A stretch of DNA of 64,000 nucleotides, from positions 186,001 through 250,000 of the forward strand of contig CANBFE010000002.1 in the NCBI GenBank assembly GCA_947367855.1, given 5' to 3'. This stretch comes from an uncultured Lachnospiraceae bacterium. Lineage in GTDB: Bacteria; Bacillota; Clostridia; Lachnospirales; Lachnospiraceae. A model generated the notes under the pieces. That model worked only from the letters and a program-made list of their open reading frames with translations. It searched no databases and was not told where the DNA came from. Shown here piece after piece: positions 7,002 to 15,165 of the stretch (the stretch's first letter is position 1; each line of letters begins with the position of its first letter). Both the position numbers and the translations under genes were made by a program.

Positions 7002-7943
7002 TTGAATAAAAATTTTAAGAACTGCATAATGTTATGTATATTAGTATCCCTTTTTTTAATGATCGCAGGATGTTCCTCTGCATCACCTGTGCAGAGTGAT
7101 TTTGAACATATAGATCCCGGATATACAAACAGTTATTATTTTGATGTATTTACGCCTGCATCAAAGGACAGCCCGCGAAACGGAATAATAGAACTGCAAA
7201 GTTATGATGATGATATTTATTTTCAGATTGAGAACGCAGGGCAGGAAAGAGAGCTTGCCATACAAATTTTTATAGACTGCAGACTGACGCCAATTATCAT
7301 TGATAATGTCGAATATGAGACTTTTCTTATTGATTCCAAGGAAATATTATCTGAAACTTATTCATTTAAACTGGCGAAACCATTAGATACAAGTAAAAAT
7401 CATTCTATGCTTGCAATACTTATTGCGGGTTCAGATATTTATACAAACCAGGTTGAGTTTGAAATGACAAACCAATATTCCATCGCCCTTGATCATGTTC
7501 TTATGTTTGGTGAAGATTTGCCTATGGCGCAATCAGACTATGGTTATGAAGAAGTTGGTTTAGTCACAGAATATCAGTCTGCAGGGTTATTATTAAATAC
7601 AGATATTGAAAATAACAGCCGGGCAATTCCGGAACGTGAAATAATTGTACATCCGGAAGAGGAATTTTCACTTCAATATCAGGTGGGTGGTTATCAAGAT
7701 TGTGACGAGGTTGCAGTAATTATTACAGTGGGGTTGGAACAGGCAAAAATAAATAATCAGGATTATATTCTATGCAAGGTCAGGGAGGGGGAACTGATAC
7801 ATGGGACAGCAGGATTAAAAGCGCCGGCTGAAGCTGGAGAATATGAGATAATGGGATGGGTAATTAAAAATCCCTTTGATACAGACAAAACGGAATATTT
7901 CCCTTTAGATGCTGCCTATAGATTTACTTTGACGGTAAAATAG
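7002..7943 (+). CDS. Hypothetical lipoprotein
   Basis: A 313-aa lipoprotein of unknown function. The signal peptide ends in the lipobox LMIAGC, so the mature protein would begin with a lipidated Cys on the outer face of the membrane. The start is taken as TTG at 7002 because CAGGAGG lies 8 bases before it; an ATG at 6981 is in frame but overlaps that site. The mature part is rich in beta-type sequence, and the last 80 residues (HPEEEFSLQYQVGG to YRFTLTVK) look like an Ig-like sandwich. It is AT-rich and follows the 169-aa gene by about 95 bases, so the two may have arrived together. Confidence 0.75.
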   Translation: MNKNFKNCIMLCILVSLFLMIAGCSSASPVQSDFEHIDPGYTNSYYFDVFTPASKDSPRNGIIELQSYDDDIYFQIENAGQERELAIQIFIDCRLTPIIIDNVEYETFLIDSKEILSETYSFKLAKPLDTSKNHSMLAILIAGSDIYTNQVEFEMTNQYSIALDHVLMFGEDLPMAQSDYGYEEVGLVTEYQSAGLLLNTDIENNSRAIPEREIIVHPEEEFSLQYQVGGYQDCDEVAVIITVGLEQAKINNQDYILCKVREGELIHGTAGLKAPAEAGEYEIMGWVIKNPFDTDKTEYFPLDAAYRFTLTVK

Positions 7944-7981
7944 AAGTAAGGTAAAATTTACCAGACATCCTTCTGTACCAA

Positions 7982-8022
7982 CCGCGTTCACTACTGATGA
8001 AGTTTATAGGTAGTGAGCGCGG
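7982..8022. repeat. Stem-loop downstream of lipoprotein gene
   Basis: CCGCGTTCACTAC (7982-7994) pairs with GTAGTGAGCGCGG (8010-8022): 13 positions with one G-T wobble. No T-run follows, so it is not a typical terminator. It could stabilise the 3' end of the upstream message or mark the edge of the AT-rich island. Confidence 0.5.
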
Positions 8023-8132
8023 CCCGCGCCAAGCTTTCCGATGCTGTTTCTGTTAGTGTTAATTGCTGCGAGCATAGTTGTTCCGTGTGTGGTTACTGTT
8101 TACTCAATAAGCGTTCCGGGGAAAGTAACCGC

Positions 8133-8161
8133 TTGCAGACGGAAGGGAATGATTGTATAAT
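8133..8161 (+). promoter_or_regulatory. Sigma-A promoter for nanE operon
   Basis: TTGCAG (8133-8138), a 17-base spacer and a perfect TATAAT (8156-8161), about 67 bases before the nanE ATG. A small inverted repeat (GGACAC/GTGTCC near 8181-8209) lies in the leader. Confidence 0.65.
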
Positions 8162-8227
8162 AATCTCATGGGAAAAACAAGGGGACACGGCACAGGGCGG
8201 TGTCCCGGAAAGAAGGTGGAGGGCAGT

Positions 8228-8950
8228 ATGGAAAAAAGCAAAAGACTGAAGGATTTTCTGGAAAGAATTCACGGAAAAATGATCATTTCCTGTCAGGCGA
8301 TTCCCGGGGAGCCTCTGTATGTGGAGGAGAAGTCAGTGATGTATCTGATGGCCAGAGCGGCGGCCAGGGCAGGTTCTCCGGCCATCCGGACCAGCAGCAT
8401 CCGGGACGTGGTGGCCATCAAAGCGGAGACGGGGCTTCCGGTGATCGGTCTGGTGAAGATTCAGTATGAGGGGTTTGAGGGGTATATCACTCCTACCATG
8501 AAGGAAGTGGACGACCTGGTGGAAGCAGGTTCCGACGTGGTGGCGTTGGACTGTACCATGCGCAAAAGAGGGGACGGCAGGACTGTCAACGAGTTTATTG
8601 CCGATATACACAGGAAATATCCGGATATTATCCTGATGGCGGATATTTCCACCTATAAAGAGGGAATCAACGCATGGAAATGCGGGGTGGACATTCTGGG
8701 CACTACCATGAGCGGCTATACCTCTTATTCCCCCAGTCTGCAGGGGCCGGACTATGAACTGATGCGCCGTCTGGCCGCGGATACGGACATTCCGGTGATC
8801 GGAGAGGGAAAGATTCATGATCCCGCCCAGGCGGTGGAAGCACTGGGAACAGGCGTATGGGCCATTGTGGTGGGCGGCGCCATCACCAGGCCGCTGGAAA
8901 TTGCCAACAGGTTCATGGATGCCATCAGAGCATCCGGGGAACAGAAATAG
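8228..8950 (+). CDS. nanE: N-acetylmannosamine-6-phosphate 2-epimerase
   Basis: A 240-aa TIM-barrel enzyme that converts N-acetylmannosamine-6-phosphate to N-acetylglucosamine-6-phosphate in sialic acid and amino-sugar catabolism. Family features are visible: IISCQAIPGEPLY near the N-terminus, VVALDCTMRKRGDG, MADISTYKEG, DILGTTMSGYT and the phosphate-binding GEGKIHDP and VVGGAITRP. The ATG at 8228 has GGTGGAGGG upstream; a longer frame from 8153 lacks support. The ROK kinase starts 14 bases downstream, giving the usual nanE-nanK pairing. No sialic acid lyase or transporter is in the window. Confidence 0.95.
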   Translation: MEKSKRLKDFLERIHGKMIISCQAIPGEPLYVEEKSVMYLMARAAARAGSPAIRTSSIRDVVAIKAETGLPVIGLVKIQYEGFEGYITPTMKEVDDLVEAGSDVVALDCTMRKRGDGRTVNEFIADIHRKYPDIILMADISTYKEGINAWKCGVDILGTTMSGYTSYSPSLQGPDYELMRRLAADTDIPVIGEGKIHDPAQAVEALGTGVWAIVVGGAITRPLEIANRFMDAIRASGEQK

Positions 8951-8964
8951 AGAGGGGTGGAGGT

Positions 8965-9846
8965 ATGCGGACTGCAGCGCTTGACATCGGAGGAACGGCC
9001 ATAAAATCCGGTATATGGGACGGCAGGGAGCTGACCTCCCTGCAGGAATGGGAGACACGGGCATCCGAGGGGGCAGAGCGGGTTATGGAACGTGTAAAGG
9101 ATATTCTGCGCGGCTGCGGATCCTTTGACGCCATAGGCGTCAGCACGGCGGGGCAGGTGGACACTGTCAGCGGCAGTATTTATTATGCCAACGGGAACAT
9201 GCCGGGATATACCGGAATGAAGGTGCGGGCGATTCTGGAACAGGAATTCGGGGTGCCTGTGGCTGTGGAAAATGACGTGAATGCTGCAGCGCTTGGGGAG
9301 ATGCATGCGGGTGCGGCCAGGGGGATGGACAGCTTTCTCTGCCTGACTTACGGTACCGGAGTGGGGGGCGCCATTGTCATGGACGGAAAGGTCTGGTCCG
9401 GGAGTTCCTGGTCAGGAGGCAGCTTCGGAGGAATCCTGGTGCATCCGGAACAGTGGAATGCCTGTGAGGAATGGAGCGGGTGCTATGAAAAATATGCTTC
9501 CGTGACGGCTCTTGTGAAGGAGGCCGGCAGGATTGATCCGACACTGGATGACGGGCGGAAAATTTTTGCAGCAATGGAGCGCAGGGAGGTCCGGGAGGCT
9601 GTTGACCACTGGATTGATGAGATCGTATACGGCCTGGTCTCGCTGATTCATATTTTTAATCCTGCCAATATTCTTCTTGGCGGGGGCATTCTTGCACAGC
9701 CTTATGTATTGGAGGAAATACGGAAAAGAGTCATGCCGCGGCTTATGCAGGGGATGGAAAATGTGGAGATACAGAGGACAAGTCTGGGGAACCGGGCAGG
9801 ATTAGTGGGGGCATCCGCGATGGCAGCAGCCCTTTTGGGGAGATAA
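8965..9846 (+). CDS. ROK-family sugar kinase, probable N-acetylmannosamine kinase
   Basis: A 293-aa ROK kinase. The phosphate-binding DIGGTAIKSGI is at the N-terminus, with ENDVNAAALGE (catalytic Asp) and the ATP-binding GTGVGGA following. A C-terminal NPANILLGGGI is also typical. Its position after nanE suggests it phosphorylates N-acetylmannosamine. The usual ROK zinc motif CxCGxxGCxE is degenerate here (ACEEWSGCYEKYAS, only the last Cys in register), and the GxxGH motif reads GSFGG without the His. It may therefore be a zinc-free variant. The ATG at 8965 has GGTGGAGG upstream. Confidence 0.85.
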   Translation: MRTAALDIGGTAIKSGIWDGRELTSLQEWETRASEGAERVMERVKDILRGCGSFDAIGVSTAGQVDTVSGSIYYANGNMPGYTGMKVRAILEQEFGVPVAVENDVNAAALGEMHAGAARGMDSFLCLTYGTGVGGAIVMDGKVWSGSSWSGGSFGGILVHPEQWNACEEWSGCYEKYASVTALVKEAGRIDPTLDDGRKIFAAMERREVREAVDHWIDEIVYGLVSLIHIFNPANILLGGGILAQPYVLEEIRKRVMPRLMQGMENVEIQRTSLGNRAGLVGASAMAAALLGR

Positions 9847-9881
9847 ACTTTTCAAAACTTTTCCTTTTTTACCGCCATATA

Positions 9882-9910
9882 TTGACAGCCTGTCCCTGCT
9901 GTGCTACACT
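9882..9910 (+). promoter_or_regulatory. Sigma-A promoter for riboswitch-controlled transcript
   Basis: TTGACA (9882-9887), a 17-base spacer and TACACT (9905-9910). The predicted start near 9917 is just before the yybP-ykoY aptamer. Confidence 0.7.
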
Positions 9911-9923
9911 GAAGCAACAACAG

Positions 9924-10016
9924 CATATGACTGTGAGGGAGTAGTAAGCGCAGCGAGCGTGACAAGTCAACAACTCCGGCCAATGGTCTGGCTTGTCTTA
10001 AAGAACGAGACTCATA
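9924..10016 (+). ncRNA. yybP-ykoY riboswitch (Mn2+ aptamer)
   Basis: The leader of the antiporter gene shows the yybP-ykoY landmarks: a closing stem TATGA/TCATA at the ends, GAGGGAGTAG on the 5' side, then GTCAACA, CCGGCC and GGCTTGTC in the middle, and GAGACTCAT on the 3' side. Family members sense manganese and activate exporters (MntP, TerC-like proteins, P-type ATPases, CaCA antiporters). The 3' arm of the closing stem overlaps the first arm of the terminator that follows, so ligand binding would prevent termination and turn the gene on. Recognition is by eye against the consensus. Confidence 0.85.
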
Positions 10017-10064
10017 CATAATCGGAAGCCCTGGAGGCTCTGGTTATGCATGAGTTTTTCTTTT
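10010..10064 (+). terminator. Riboswitch-controlled intrinsic terminator
   Basis: ACTCATACATAATC with GAAGCC pairs with GGCTC and GGTTATGCATGAGT around a CTGG loop, followed by TTTTTCTTTT. The 5' arm begins in the aptamer closing stem, so the two structures exclude each other. This is the expression platform for the antiporter gene. Confidence 0.85.
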
Positions 10065-10093
10065 GAAAAATACGAAAGAATGAGGATGCTAAA

Positions 10094-11056
10094 ATGGAAC
10101 TGGCAGTGATTATCTTTTTGTTTCTGGTAGGGATCGTATTTATCGTGAAGGGCGGGGATTATTTTGTGGACGCAGCGTCATGGATGGCAGAAGTCAGCGG
10201 TATTCCGAAGCTGATTATCGGGGCAACCGTGGTCAGTCTGGCAACCACGCTTCCGGAGATGCTGGTGTCGGTGATGGCTGCGGCCAGGGGCAGTGTTGAC
10301 ATGGCCATCGGAAACGCGGTGGGCAGCGTCACGGCCAATGTGGGGCTTATTATGGCAATTTCCCTGATCTGTATGCCCGCGGTAATCAGGCGGGGGGACT
10401 ATCTGATGAAATCCGCGCTGATGCTGGCGGCTGCAGCGCTCATAGTGGTTTCCGGGGCGGCAGGGGAGACAGGTACCGCAGTTTCCGCAGCGCTGATGGC
10501 AGTATTCGGCCTGTTTTTGTGGGAAAACGTCAGCTCAGCCAGGAAGGCAATGAAGGCCTGTGGTGAGGACAGCGGCAGAAAGAAGATAAGCGGACGGAAA
10601 GAAGTGACAGCCAATCTGCTGAAATTTGCAGTTGGTGCAGTGGGAATTGTCTGGGGAGCTGATCTGCTGGTGGATAACGGCAGTGCCCTGGCTTCCATGA
10701 TAGGCATTCCGGAGCGTGTCATCGGAGTGACGATCATTGCGGTGGGTACCTCCCTGCCGGAGCTGATTACCACCATAACCGCCATTGTGAAGAAGCAGTC
10801 CTCCCTTTCCGTAGGAAATATACTGGGGGCCAATATCATTGACCTGACTTTGATCCTGCCTTTGAGCTCTCTTGTTTCAGGAAAGGCTCTGCCCATTGCG
10901 GAGACATCTGCCAGACTGGATCTGCCCGCCTGCCTGTTGGTTGGGTGTATTGCGGTGATTCCGGCCATGATCCGGGAGAAGTTTCAGAAGTGGCAGGGTA
11001 TGCTGCTTCTGGCAGTCTATGCGGCTTATTTGTTCCTGACCCTGCGGGCTGTATGA
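10094..11056 (+). CDS. CaCA-family cation antiporter, probable Mn2+/Ca2+ exporter
   Basis: A 320-aa membrane protein with about ten helices in two inverted halves, as in YrbG and Na+/Ca2+ exchangers. The first alpha repeat reads GATVVSLATTLPEM with AIGNAVGS. The second reads GVTIIAVGTSLPEL with VGNILGANIIDL. The acidic Glu of each P-E pair is expected to bind the cation. A short cytosolic loop (KACGEDSGRKK) separates the halves. Because the gene is behind a yybP-ykoY riboswitch, manganese export or detoxification is the best guess, although the family is usually called calcium/sodium. The ATG at 10094 is preceded by a GAGG site. Confidence 0.88.
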   Translation: MELAVIIFLFLVGIVFIVKGGDYFVDAASWMAEVSGIPKLIIGATVVSLATTLPEMLVSVMAAARGSVDMAIGNAVGSVTANVGLIMAISLICMPAVIRRGDYLMKSALMLAAAALIVVSGAAGETGTAVSAALMAVFGLFLWENVSSARKAMKACGEDSGRKKISGRKEVTANLLKFAVGAVGIVWGADLLVDNGSALASMIGIPERVIGVTIIAVGTSLPELITTITAIVKKQSSLSVGNILGANIIDLTLILPLSSLVSGKALPIAETSARLDLPACLLVGCIAVIPAMIREKFQKWQGMLLLAVYAAYLFLTLRAV

Positions 11057-11080
11057 CATGCCTGGACAACATTCCGAAAA

Positions 11081-11110
11081 AAAGCTGCCCTGGTGGGCAG
11101 CTTTATCTTT
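11081..11110. terminator. Bidirectional terminator between antiporter and small-protein genes
   Basis: AAGCTGCCC/GGGCAGCTT (9 bp) around TGGT, with an A-run upstream and a T-rich tail downstream. It can stop the antiporter transcript and the convergent minus-strand transcript of the 47-aa gene. Confidence 0.85.
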
Positions 11111-11143
11111 TTCCGGATAATTTTCCGGCAGAATAACCTAAGA

Positions 11144-11287
11144 TCAGTTGAAGAGGGAGATGCCGTGCTTCAGTTTCCGGTATATTTTAAATCCGAGAAC
11201 ACCGAAAAGGGATATTACTATATACACGGTGGAAAGAAATCCGGCGGCTCCGCCTACAATCAGGATAATCAGGTTTAATATATTCAT
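11144..11287 (-). CDS. Small membrane protein, 47 aa
   Basis: A 47-residue protein starting MNILNLIILIVGGAAG, with one or two hydrophobic helices (about residues 4-33) and a basic tail (KIYRKLKHG). AAAAAGGAG lies 7 bases before the ATG, a strong site for so short a gene. It follows the 161-aa gene by 15 bases on the same strand and ends before the bidirectional terminator, so the two form an operon. I do not recognise a family. The size and layout suggest a small membrane-associated accessory protein. Confidence 0.65.
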   Translation of the reverse strand: MNILNLIILIVGGAAGFLSTVYIVISLFGVLGFKIYRKLKHGISLFN

Positions 11288-11302
11288 GTTTTTTCTCCTT
11301 TT

Positions 11303-11788
11303 TCATTTCAAAATTGGTCTGAAGGCAGTATACTGCCCTGTTTTGGAAAAAAAAGGAGTATGAGGTTTCTCGCCGTCCTGGTGGTGGATATAGGCGATGA
11401 TAACAGCCCTGCCCGTAATCTCCTGAATACCTTCGTAAAAACGGGAGGTATGGAAAAAAACGGGAACCAAAAACAGAATAGCGGGAACGGCGGAAAGGAA
11501 ACTGCCGCTCCGGCTGAAACGGGCGGAAACTCTCCGGGACATGTGGCGGAGGGTGGGAAGGACGTCACAGACAGGGGCAGATTTTGCCCTGAAAGCCTGT
11601 TCCACAGGAGCGGTCCTTCCCGGGGGCCGGATCATCCGGCAGGAGAGAATTCCGTCCCCTTCCTGGGAAGGGCAGGATGTCCATGACGGTCCGGAATCTG
11701 CCTGAATCGTTCCGAAACACATTCCGAAAAACAATATGGATAAAATAAGGAATAAGGAGACAGGATTCCTTTCTGCCCTGAAATACAT
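11303..11788 (-). CDS. Hypothetical protein with two hydrophobic segments
   Basis: A 161-aa protein of unknown function. The N-terminal signal or anchor (VSLFLILSILFFGMCFG) is followed by a Cys- and Arg-rich stretch and a second hydrophobic segment (SAVPAILFLVPVFF). The C-terminus IIAYIHHQDGEKP has the look of a conserved block. GGAGGG lies only 4 bases before the ATG, which is short. The coding case rests on length, the signal-like N-terminus and coupling to the 47-aa gene 15 bases downstream. Confidence 0.5.
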   Translation of the reverse strand: MYFRAERNPVSLFLILSILFFGMCFGTIQADSGPSWTSCPSQEGDGILSCRMIRPPGRTAPVEQAFRAKSAPVCDVLPTLRHMSRRVSARFSRSGSFLSAVPAILFLVPVFFHTSRFYEGIQEITGRAVIIAYIHHQDGEKPHTPFFSKTGQYTAFRPILK

Positions 11789-11830
11789 GGTACCCTCCGT
11801 ATCACAAGGAATAGTCGTCAGTTACAAATC

Positions 11831-13759
11831 TCACATTTCATTAGTAAAAACCAGAATGTCAGTATCTTCCGGAAGTTTTTCCAGAATGGTGTTCTGCCCG
11901 CACCATACGGCCTGGAAATCGCTCAGGGACTCCAGGGGCTTTAAACTTTCCACATTGTTGTCTGTAATATCCAGGGTCTGCAGCAGGGGCAGCTTTTCCA
12001 CAAACGCGATGCTGTCCAGCTTCAGGGAAGCCAGGTACAGATTCTTCAGGTTTGGAAAATGTTCAAACATATCATAATGTTCCGACAGGTTTACCTTATC
12101 CCCGTTGTTGTAGGTGGGGTCCTTCAGGATGGAGATGTCGCTCAGGGACAGTGTCTCCAGATTTTCATTGTAAGGCAGGCTGTCGAAATCCAGGCCGACC
12201 TGGCACTCGTTCAGGTAAATGTGGCGCAGGCTGGGGATGCTGAAAATCTCCTCTATATTTCCGAAGACGGATGTGTCCTCAAGACTCAGCACCGTCAGGT
12301 TGGGAAGCTGTGTCAGCGGATTCAGGGAATCCACATAGGATGAAAAGTCATTGATGATCAATGTGGTCAGTTTTTGCATGGCCGTGATGGAATCCAGTTC
12401 CCATCCGGAGCAGTCCTCCAGGGACAGATAGGTCACATTGACTGCGTCCCGCAGGGGCGTGAGATCTCCGGCATATTTCACGGACAGGGCTTCCAGCTGT
12501 GTCAGGCCTGCAAGGGAGGGAAGCTCCCCGCCATAGTTTACCTGGAGTTCAAGCTCCTTTAACTGGGTAAGCTGGCTGATCACGGAATAGTCCGAGATCT
12601 CGTTGTTGTCCAGGAGAGACAGATAGGTCAGTCCGGCGCAGGATTCCAGGCTGCTCAGATCGGAAATCTGGGTGTCCTCAATGCGCAGGCTGGTCAGTCC
12701 AGGCATCTGCCTGATAAAACTCAGGCTTTTCAGCTGAGGGGATTCTATGGTCAGCGTTTCCAGGCCGGTCAGCGACATAAGGGGACTGTAATCCGTCAGC
12801 CTGTCGCAGTCGGTGAGAGCAAGCCCCTTCAGGCCGGGAAACTGTGACAGCGCGGAGATATCTTCCAGGAAGTTGTAATCTGCGGAAAAATACTGCAGAT
12901 TCGGGAAGGATTCCAGTCCGCTGAGGCTGCTGCTGAATATGGTATCTGCCACACCCAGTTCCGTGATGTATTCGGGGCACGGAATGATGTCCGCGAGTTC
13001 GCTTAAGCTGTTCTCCGCATAAACACTGGCCAGCTGCTCCAGCCCGTCCAGATCTCCCGGGTCCAGGTCATCGTCTATGGACAGCGCCTTCAGACCGGAG
13101 AAGAAAGACAGGTCCGAAAGCTCCATGCCGGTATCGCTTTCATAATACAGGGAGAGGACCTCTCCGCCGTTTAACTGATACAGAATCGAGTGCTCGTCCC
13201 GTATGATCTGCAGTCCGGTAAGGCTGGCGTATTCTTCCGCAGTAATGTCCTGACAGGGCTTATCCCAGATGGATTCTGCCACCTGGCGGAAAAATTCCGA
13301 CCGGGGGAGACCAGTGTTCCCCACAGGTTTGGAGGATTCCGGGGCGGAGGAGCTGCTGCTTTCCAGGGAGGATGCACTTTCCCGGGCATCCCGGCTTTCC
13401 TGGGAAACCTGGCTTTCCCTCTGCTGGCCAGAAGAGCCGTCGTTCTGACCCCAGAAGGGTTTTTCAAAGATTCCGGTCCGAAAAAGGATAATGGCCGCCA
13501 GAAAAACGAGACACACAAGGCCGATGAGCGAGGCGGTGACTATGGCCACAACGGGGTTGCTGTCGCCGCTGCCTGCCGGGGAGGACATACTGCCGGAGGG
13601 ACTGTAGCTGCCTGTGCCCTGGGAGGGCCGGGAACCGGAAAACTGGTCTGCGGCATTTTGGTTTCTTATGTAATATCCGCATTTTTTACAGGTAAGTTTT
13701 CCGTCCGTCATTTTCAGTTTTGTGCCGCACATGGGGCATTTCTGTGATTCCTTTGCCAT
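11831..13759 (-). CDS. Zinc-ribbon, membrane-anchored leucine-rich-repeat protein
   Basis: A 642-aa protein. The N-terminal zinc ribbon has two Cys pairs (KCPMCGTKLK and TCKKCGYY), then a Ser/Gly-rich linker. One membrane helix follows (VVAIVTASLIGLVCLVFLA), then a Ser/Glu-rich stalk. The rest is an extracytoplasmic array of about 15 leucine-rich repeats of about 22 residues (LxxLxxLxIxxxxLxSLxxL type). The ribbon would sit in the cytosol and the repeats outside, suggesting binding to a protein or cell-wall partner. The start MAKESQK at 13759 is preferred because GAGGAAAATT lies just upstream. The frame is open further upstream without a better site. The partner is unknown. Confidence 0.8.
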   Translation of the reverse strand: MAKESQKCPMCGTKLKMTDGKLTCKKCGYYIRNQNAADQFSGSRPSQGTGSYSPSGSMSSPAGSGDSNPVVAIVTASLIGLVCLVFLAAIILFRTGIFEKPFWGQNDGSSGQQRESQVSQESRDARESASSLESSSSSAPESSKPVGNTGLPRSEFFRQVAESIWDKPCQDITAEEYASLTGLQIIRDEHSILYQLNGGEVLSLYYESDTGMELSDLSFFSGLKALSIDDDLDPGDLDGLEQLASVYAENSLSELADIIPCPEYITELGVADTIFSSSLSGLESFPNLQYFSADYNFLEDISALSQFPGLKGLALTDCDRLTDYSPLMSLTGLETLTIESPQLKSLSFIRQMPGLTSLRIEDTQISDLSSLESCAGLTYLSLLDNNEISDYSVISQLTQLKELELQVNYGGELPSLAGLTQLEALSVKYAGDLTPLRDAVNVTYLSLEDCSGWELDSITAMQKLTTLIINDFSSYVDSLNPLTQLPNLTVLSLEDTSVFGNIEEIFSIPSLRHIYLNECQVGLDFDSLPYNENLETLSLSDISILKDPTYNNGDKVNLSEHYDMFEHFPNLKNLYLASLKLDSIAFVEKLPLLQTLDITDNNVESLKPLESLSDFQAVWCGQNTILEKLPEDTDILVFTNEM

Positions 13760-14029
13760 AATTTTCCTCATTTCCGTATTATATTTCCGCAGGGGGACAG
13801 GACTGCGGCTTATTTTTTCTTCATTTATTATAGCAGATTTACGTTCTTTTGCAACTGTGGTTTCACTGCTTTTCATGGGGTTCATGGCTTGTCATCAGTG
13901 GGGAATTCTGGTACAATCTTGAGGAAAGAAGGAAGAGTTTTTCGGAAGAGACGGGCTGCCGGGCCCTGGGAGCGCACATGGCCGGAGGGCGTGGGCCCGG
14001 CCTGGGAACCGGGAGAGGAGGATAGCAGG

Positions 14030-15130
14030 ATGAGAAAAGGGCTTTTGGTGCTTTTGACAGCGATGCTGGTTCTGCCTGCGGGCTGCGGAAAAAAGGAGGC
14101 CGGAGAGGATGCGTATCCCTCTGCAGTACAGATCAGGGAGGGAGAGCAGCCGGGAGGAGATATGACGGAGGAATCCCGGGAAGAAGAACCACAGGGGGAA
14201 TCCCGGGAAGGCACCAGGACGGACCGGGAAGAGGTTCAGCAGAATGAGCAGGATTCCGTGGAAGAGGAGTTTGGGTTCGCAGACCTGGATCAGACGGTAT
14301 TTTACTTCAGCAGCGGTGCGGGAGCCTGGTATACGGAGGTGACGATCCACGGTGACGGCTCCTTCAGCGGACATTACCAGGACGACGACGCGGGATCCAC
14401 AGGGGATTCCTATCCCTATGGAACACGTTATTATTCGGAATTCAGCGGAAGGTTTGACAGCCTGGAAAAAGTGGATGATTTTACCTATAAAATGAAGCTT
14501 GTCTCCATTTCCTTTGCGAAGAAACCGGAGACGGAAGAGATTTTGGACGGCATACGCTGGATTTATTCCACAGCCTATGGTTTGGATGATGGGGGAGAGT
14601 TTTACCTGTACCTGCCTGGGGCGAAGGCTGCCGAACTGCCGGAAGAGTATCTGCTGTGGGTGAGCAATGTTTCTCCGGAGAAAGGGGACAGGCTGGGGTT
14701 CTACGGACTCTATAACAGCCGGACAGGGGACGGCTTTTCCGGAATGATCTATGAGGAGAAGAGCCTGCAGGAGAGAACCTATGAGGTGGTTACCGCTGCG
14801 GAAGAACAGGCCGGGGGACTGGCGGAGGAACTGAAAAATACCACTGGACAACAGGATATGAACGTAATTACGACACAAATGTATATCATTTGGGACGATG
14901 CCCTGAACGCGGTGTGGAAGATGATGGATACGGAGCTGGGGGAATCGGAGATGGAGGCGTTGCGGACGGAAGAGCGGAACTGGATCACTTACAGGGATGA
15001 GGAAGTGGAGGCAGCGGGGCAAAAGTTTGCAGGCGGAAGCATGGAGGCTATGCAGAGAAGCCTGAAGGCGGCCGAGCTGACCAGAGCAAGAGTATATGAA
15101 CTGATAGAATATGCCAAAAACAGAGAATAA
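14030..15130 (+). CDS. Lipoprotein with C-terminal LprI-like (DUF1311) domain
   Basis: A 366-aa lipoprotein. The signal peptide ends in LPAGC. An acidic Glu-rich linker (about residues 30-85) leads to a middle domain with aromatic beta-type sequence (TVFYFSSGAGAWYTEV). The last 90 residues (QMYIIWDDALNAVWKMM, RNWITYRDEEVEAA, AAELTRARVYELI) match the LprI/DUF1311 helical domain, known in some proteins as a lysozyme inhibitor. It may protect the cell surface, but that role is inferred. GAGAGGAGG before the ATG at 14030 fixes the start; the longer frame from 13889 is unsupported. Confidence 0.8.
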   Translation: MRKGLLVLLTAMLVLPAGCGKKEAGEDAYPSAVQIREGEQPGGDMTEESREEEPQGESREGTRTDREEVQQNEQDSVEEEFGFADLDQTVFYFSSGAGAWYTEVTIHGDGSFSGHYQDDDAGSTGDSYPYGTRYYSEFSGRFDSLEKVDDFTYKMKLVSISFAKKPETEEILDGIRWIYSTAYGLDDGGEFYLYLPGAKAAELPEEYLLWVSNVSPEKGDRLGFYGLYNSRTGDGFSGMIYEEKSLQERTYEVVTAAEEQAGGLAEELKNTTGQQDMNVITTQMYIIWDDALNAVWKMMDTELGESEMEALRTEERNWITYRDEEVEAAGQKFAGGSMEAMQRSLKAAELTRARVYELIEYAKNRE

Positions 15131-15165
15131 CAATACAGTGCCGTCGCGCACAGACAGGAGCAGAT

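Noticed and set aside
8013..8249. Plus-strand frame of 78 codons before nanE
   Set aside because: No ribosome site, and it runs across the nanE promoter and start.
11360..11686. Plus-strand frame of 108 codons opposite the 161-aa gene
   Set aside because: No ribosome site. The minus-strand reading has a signal-like N-terminus and couples to a neighbour.
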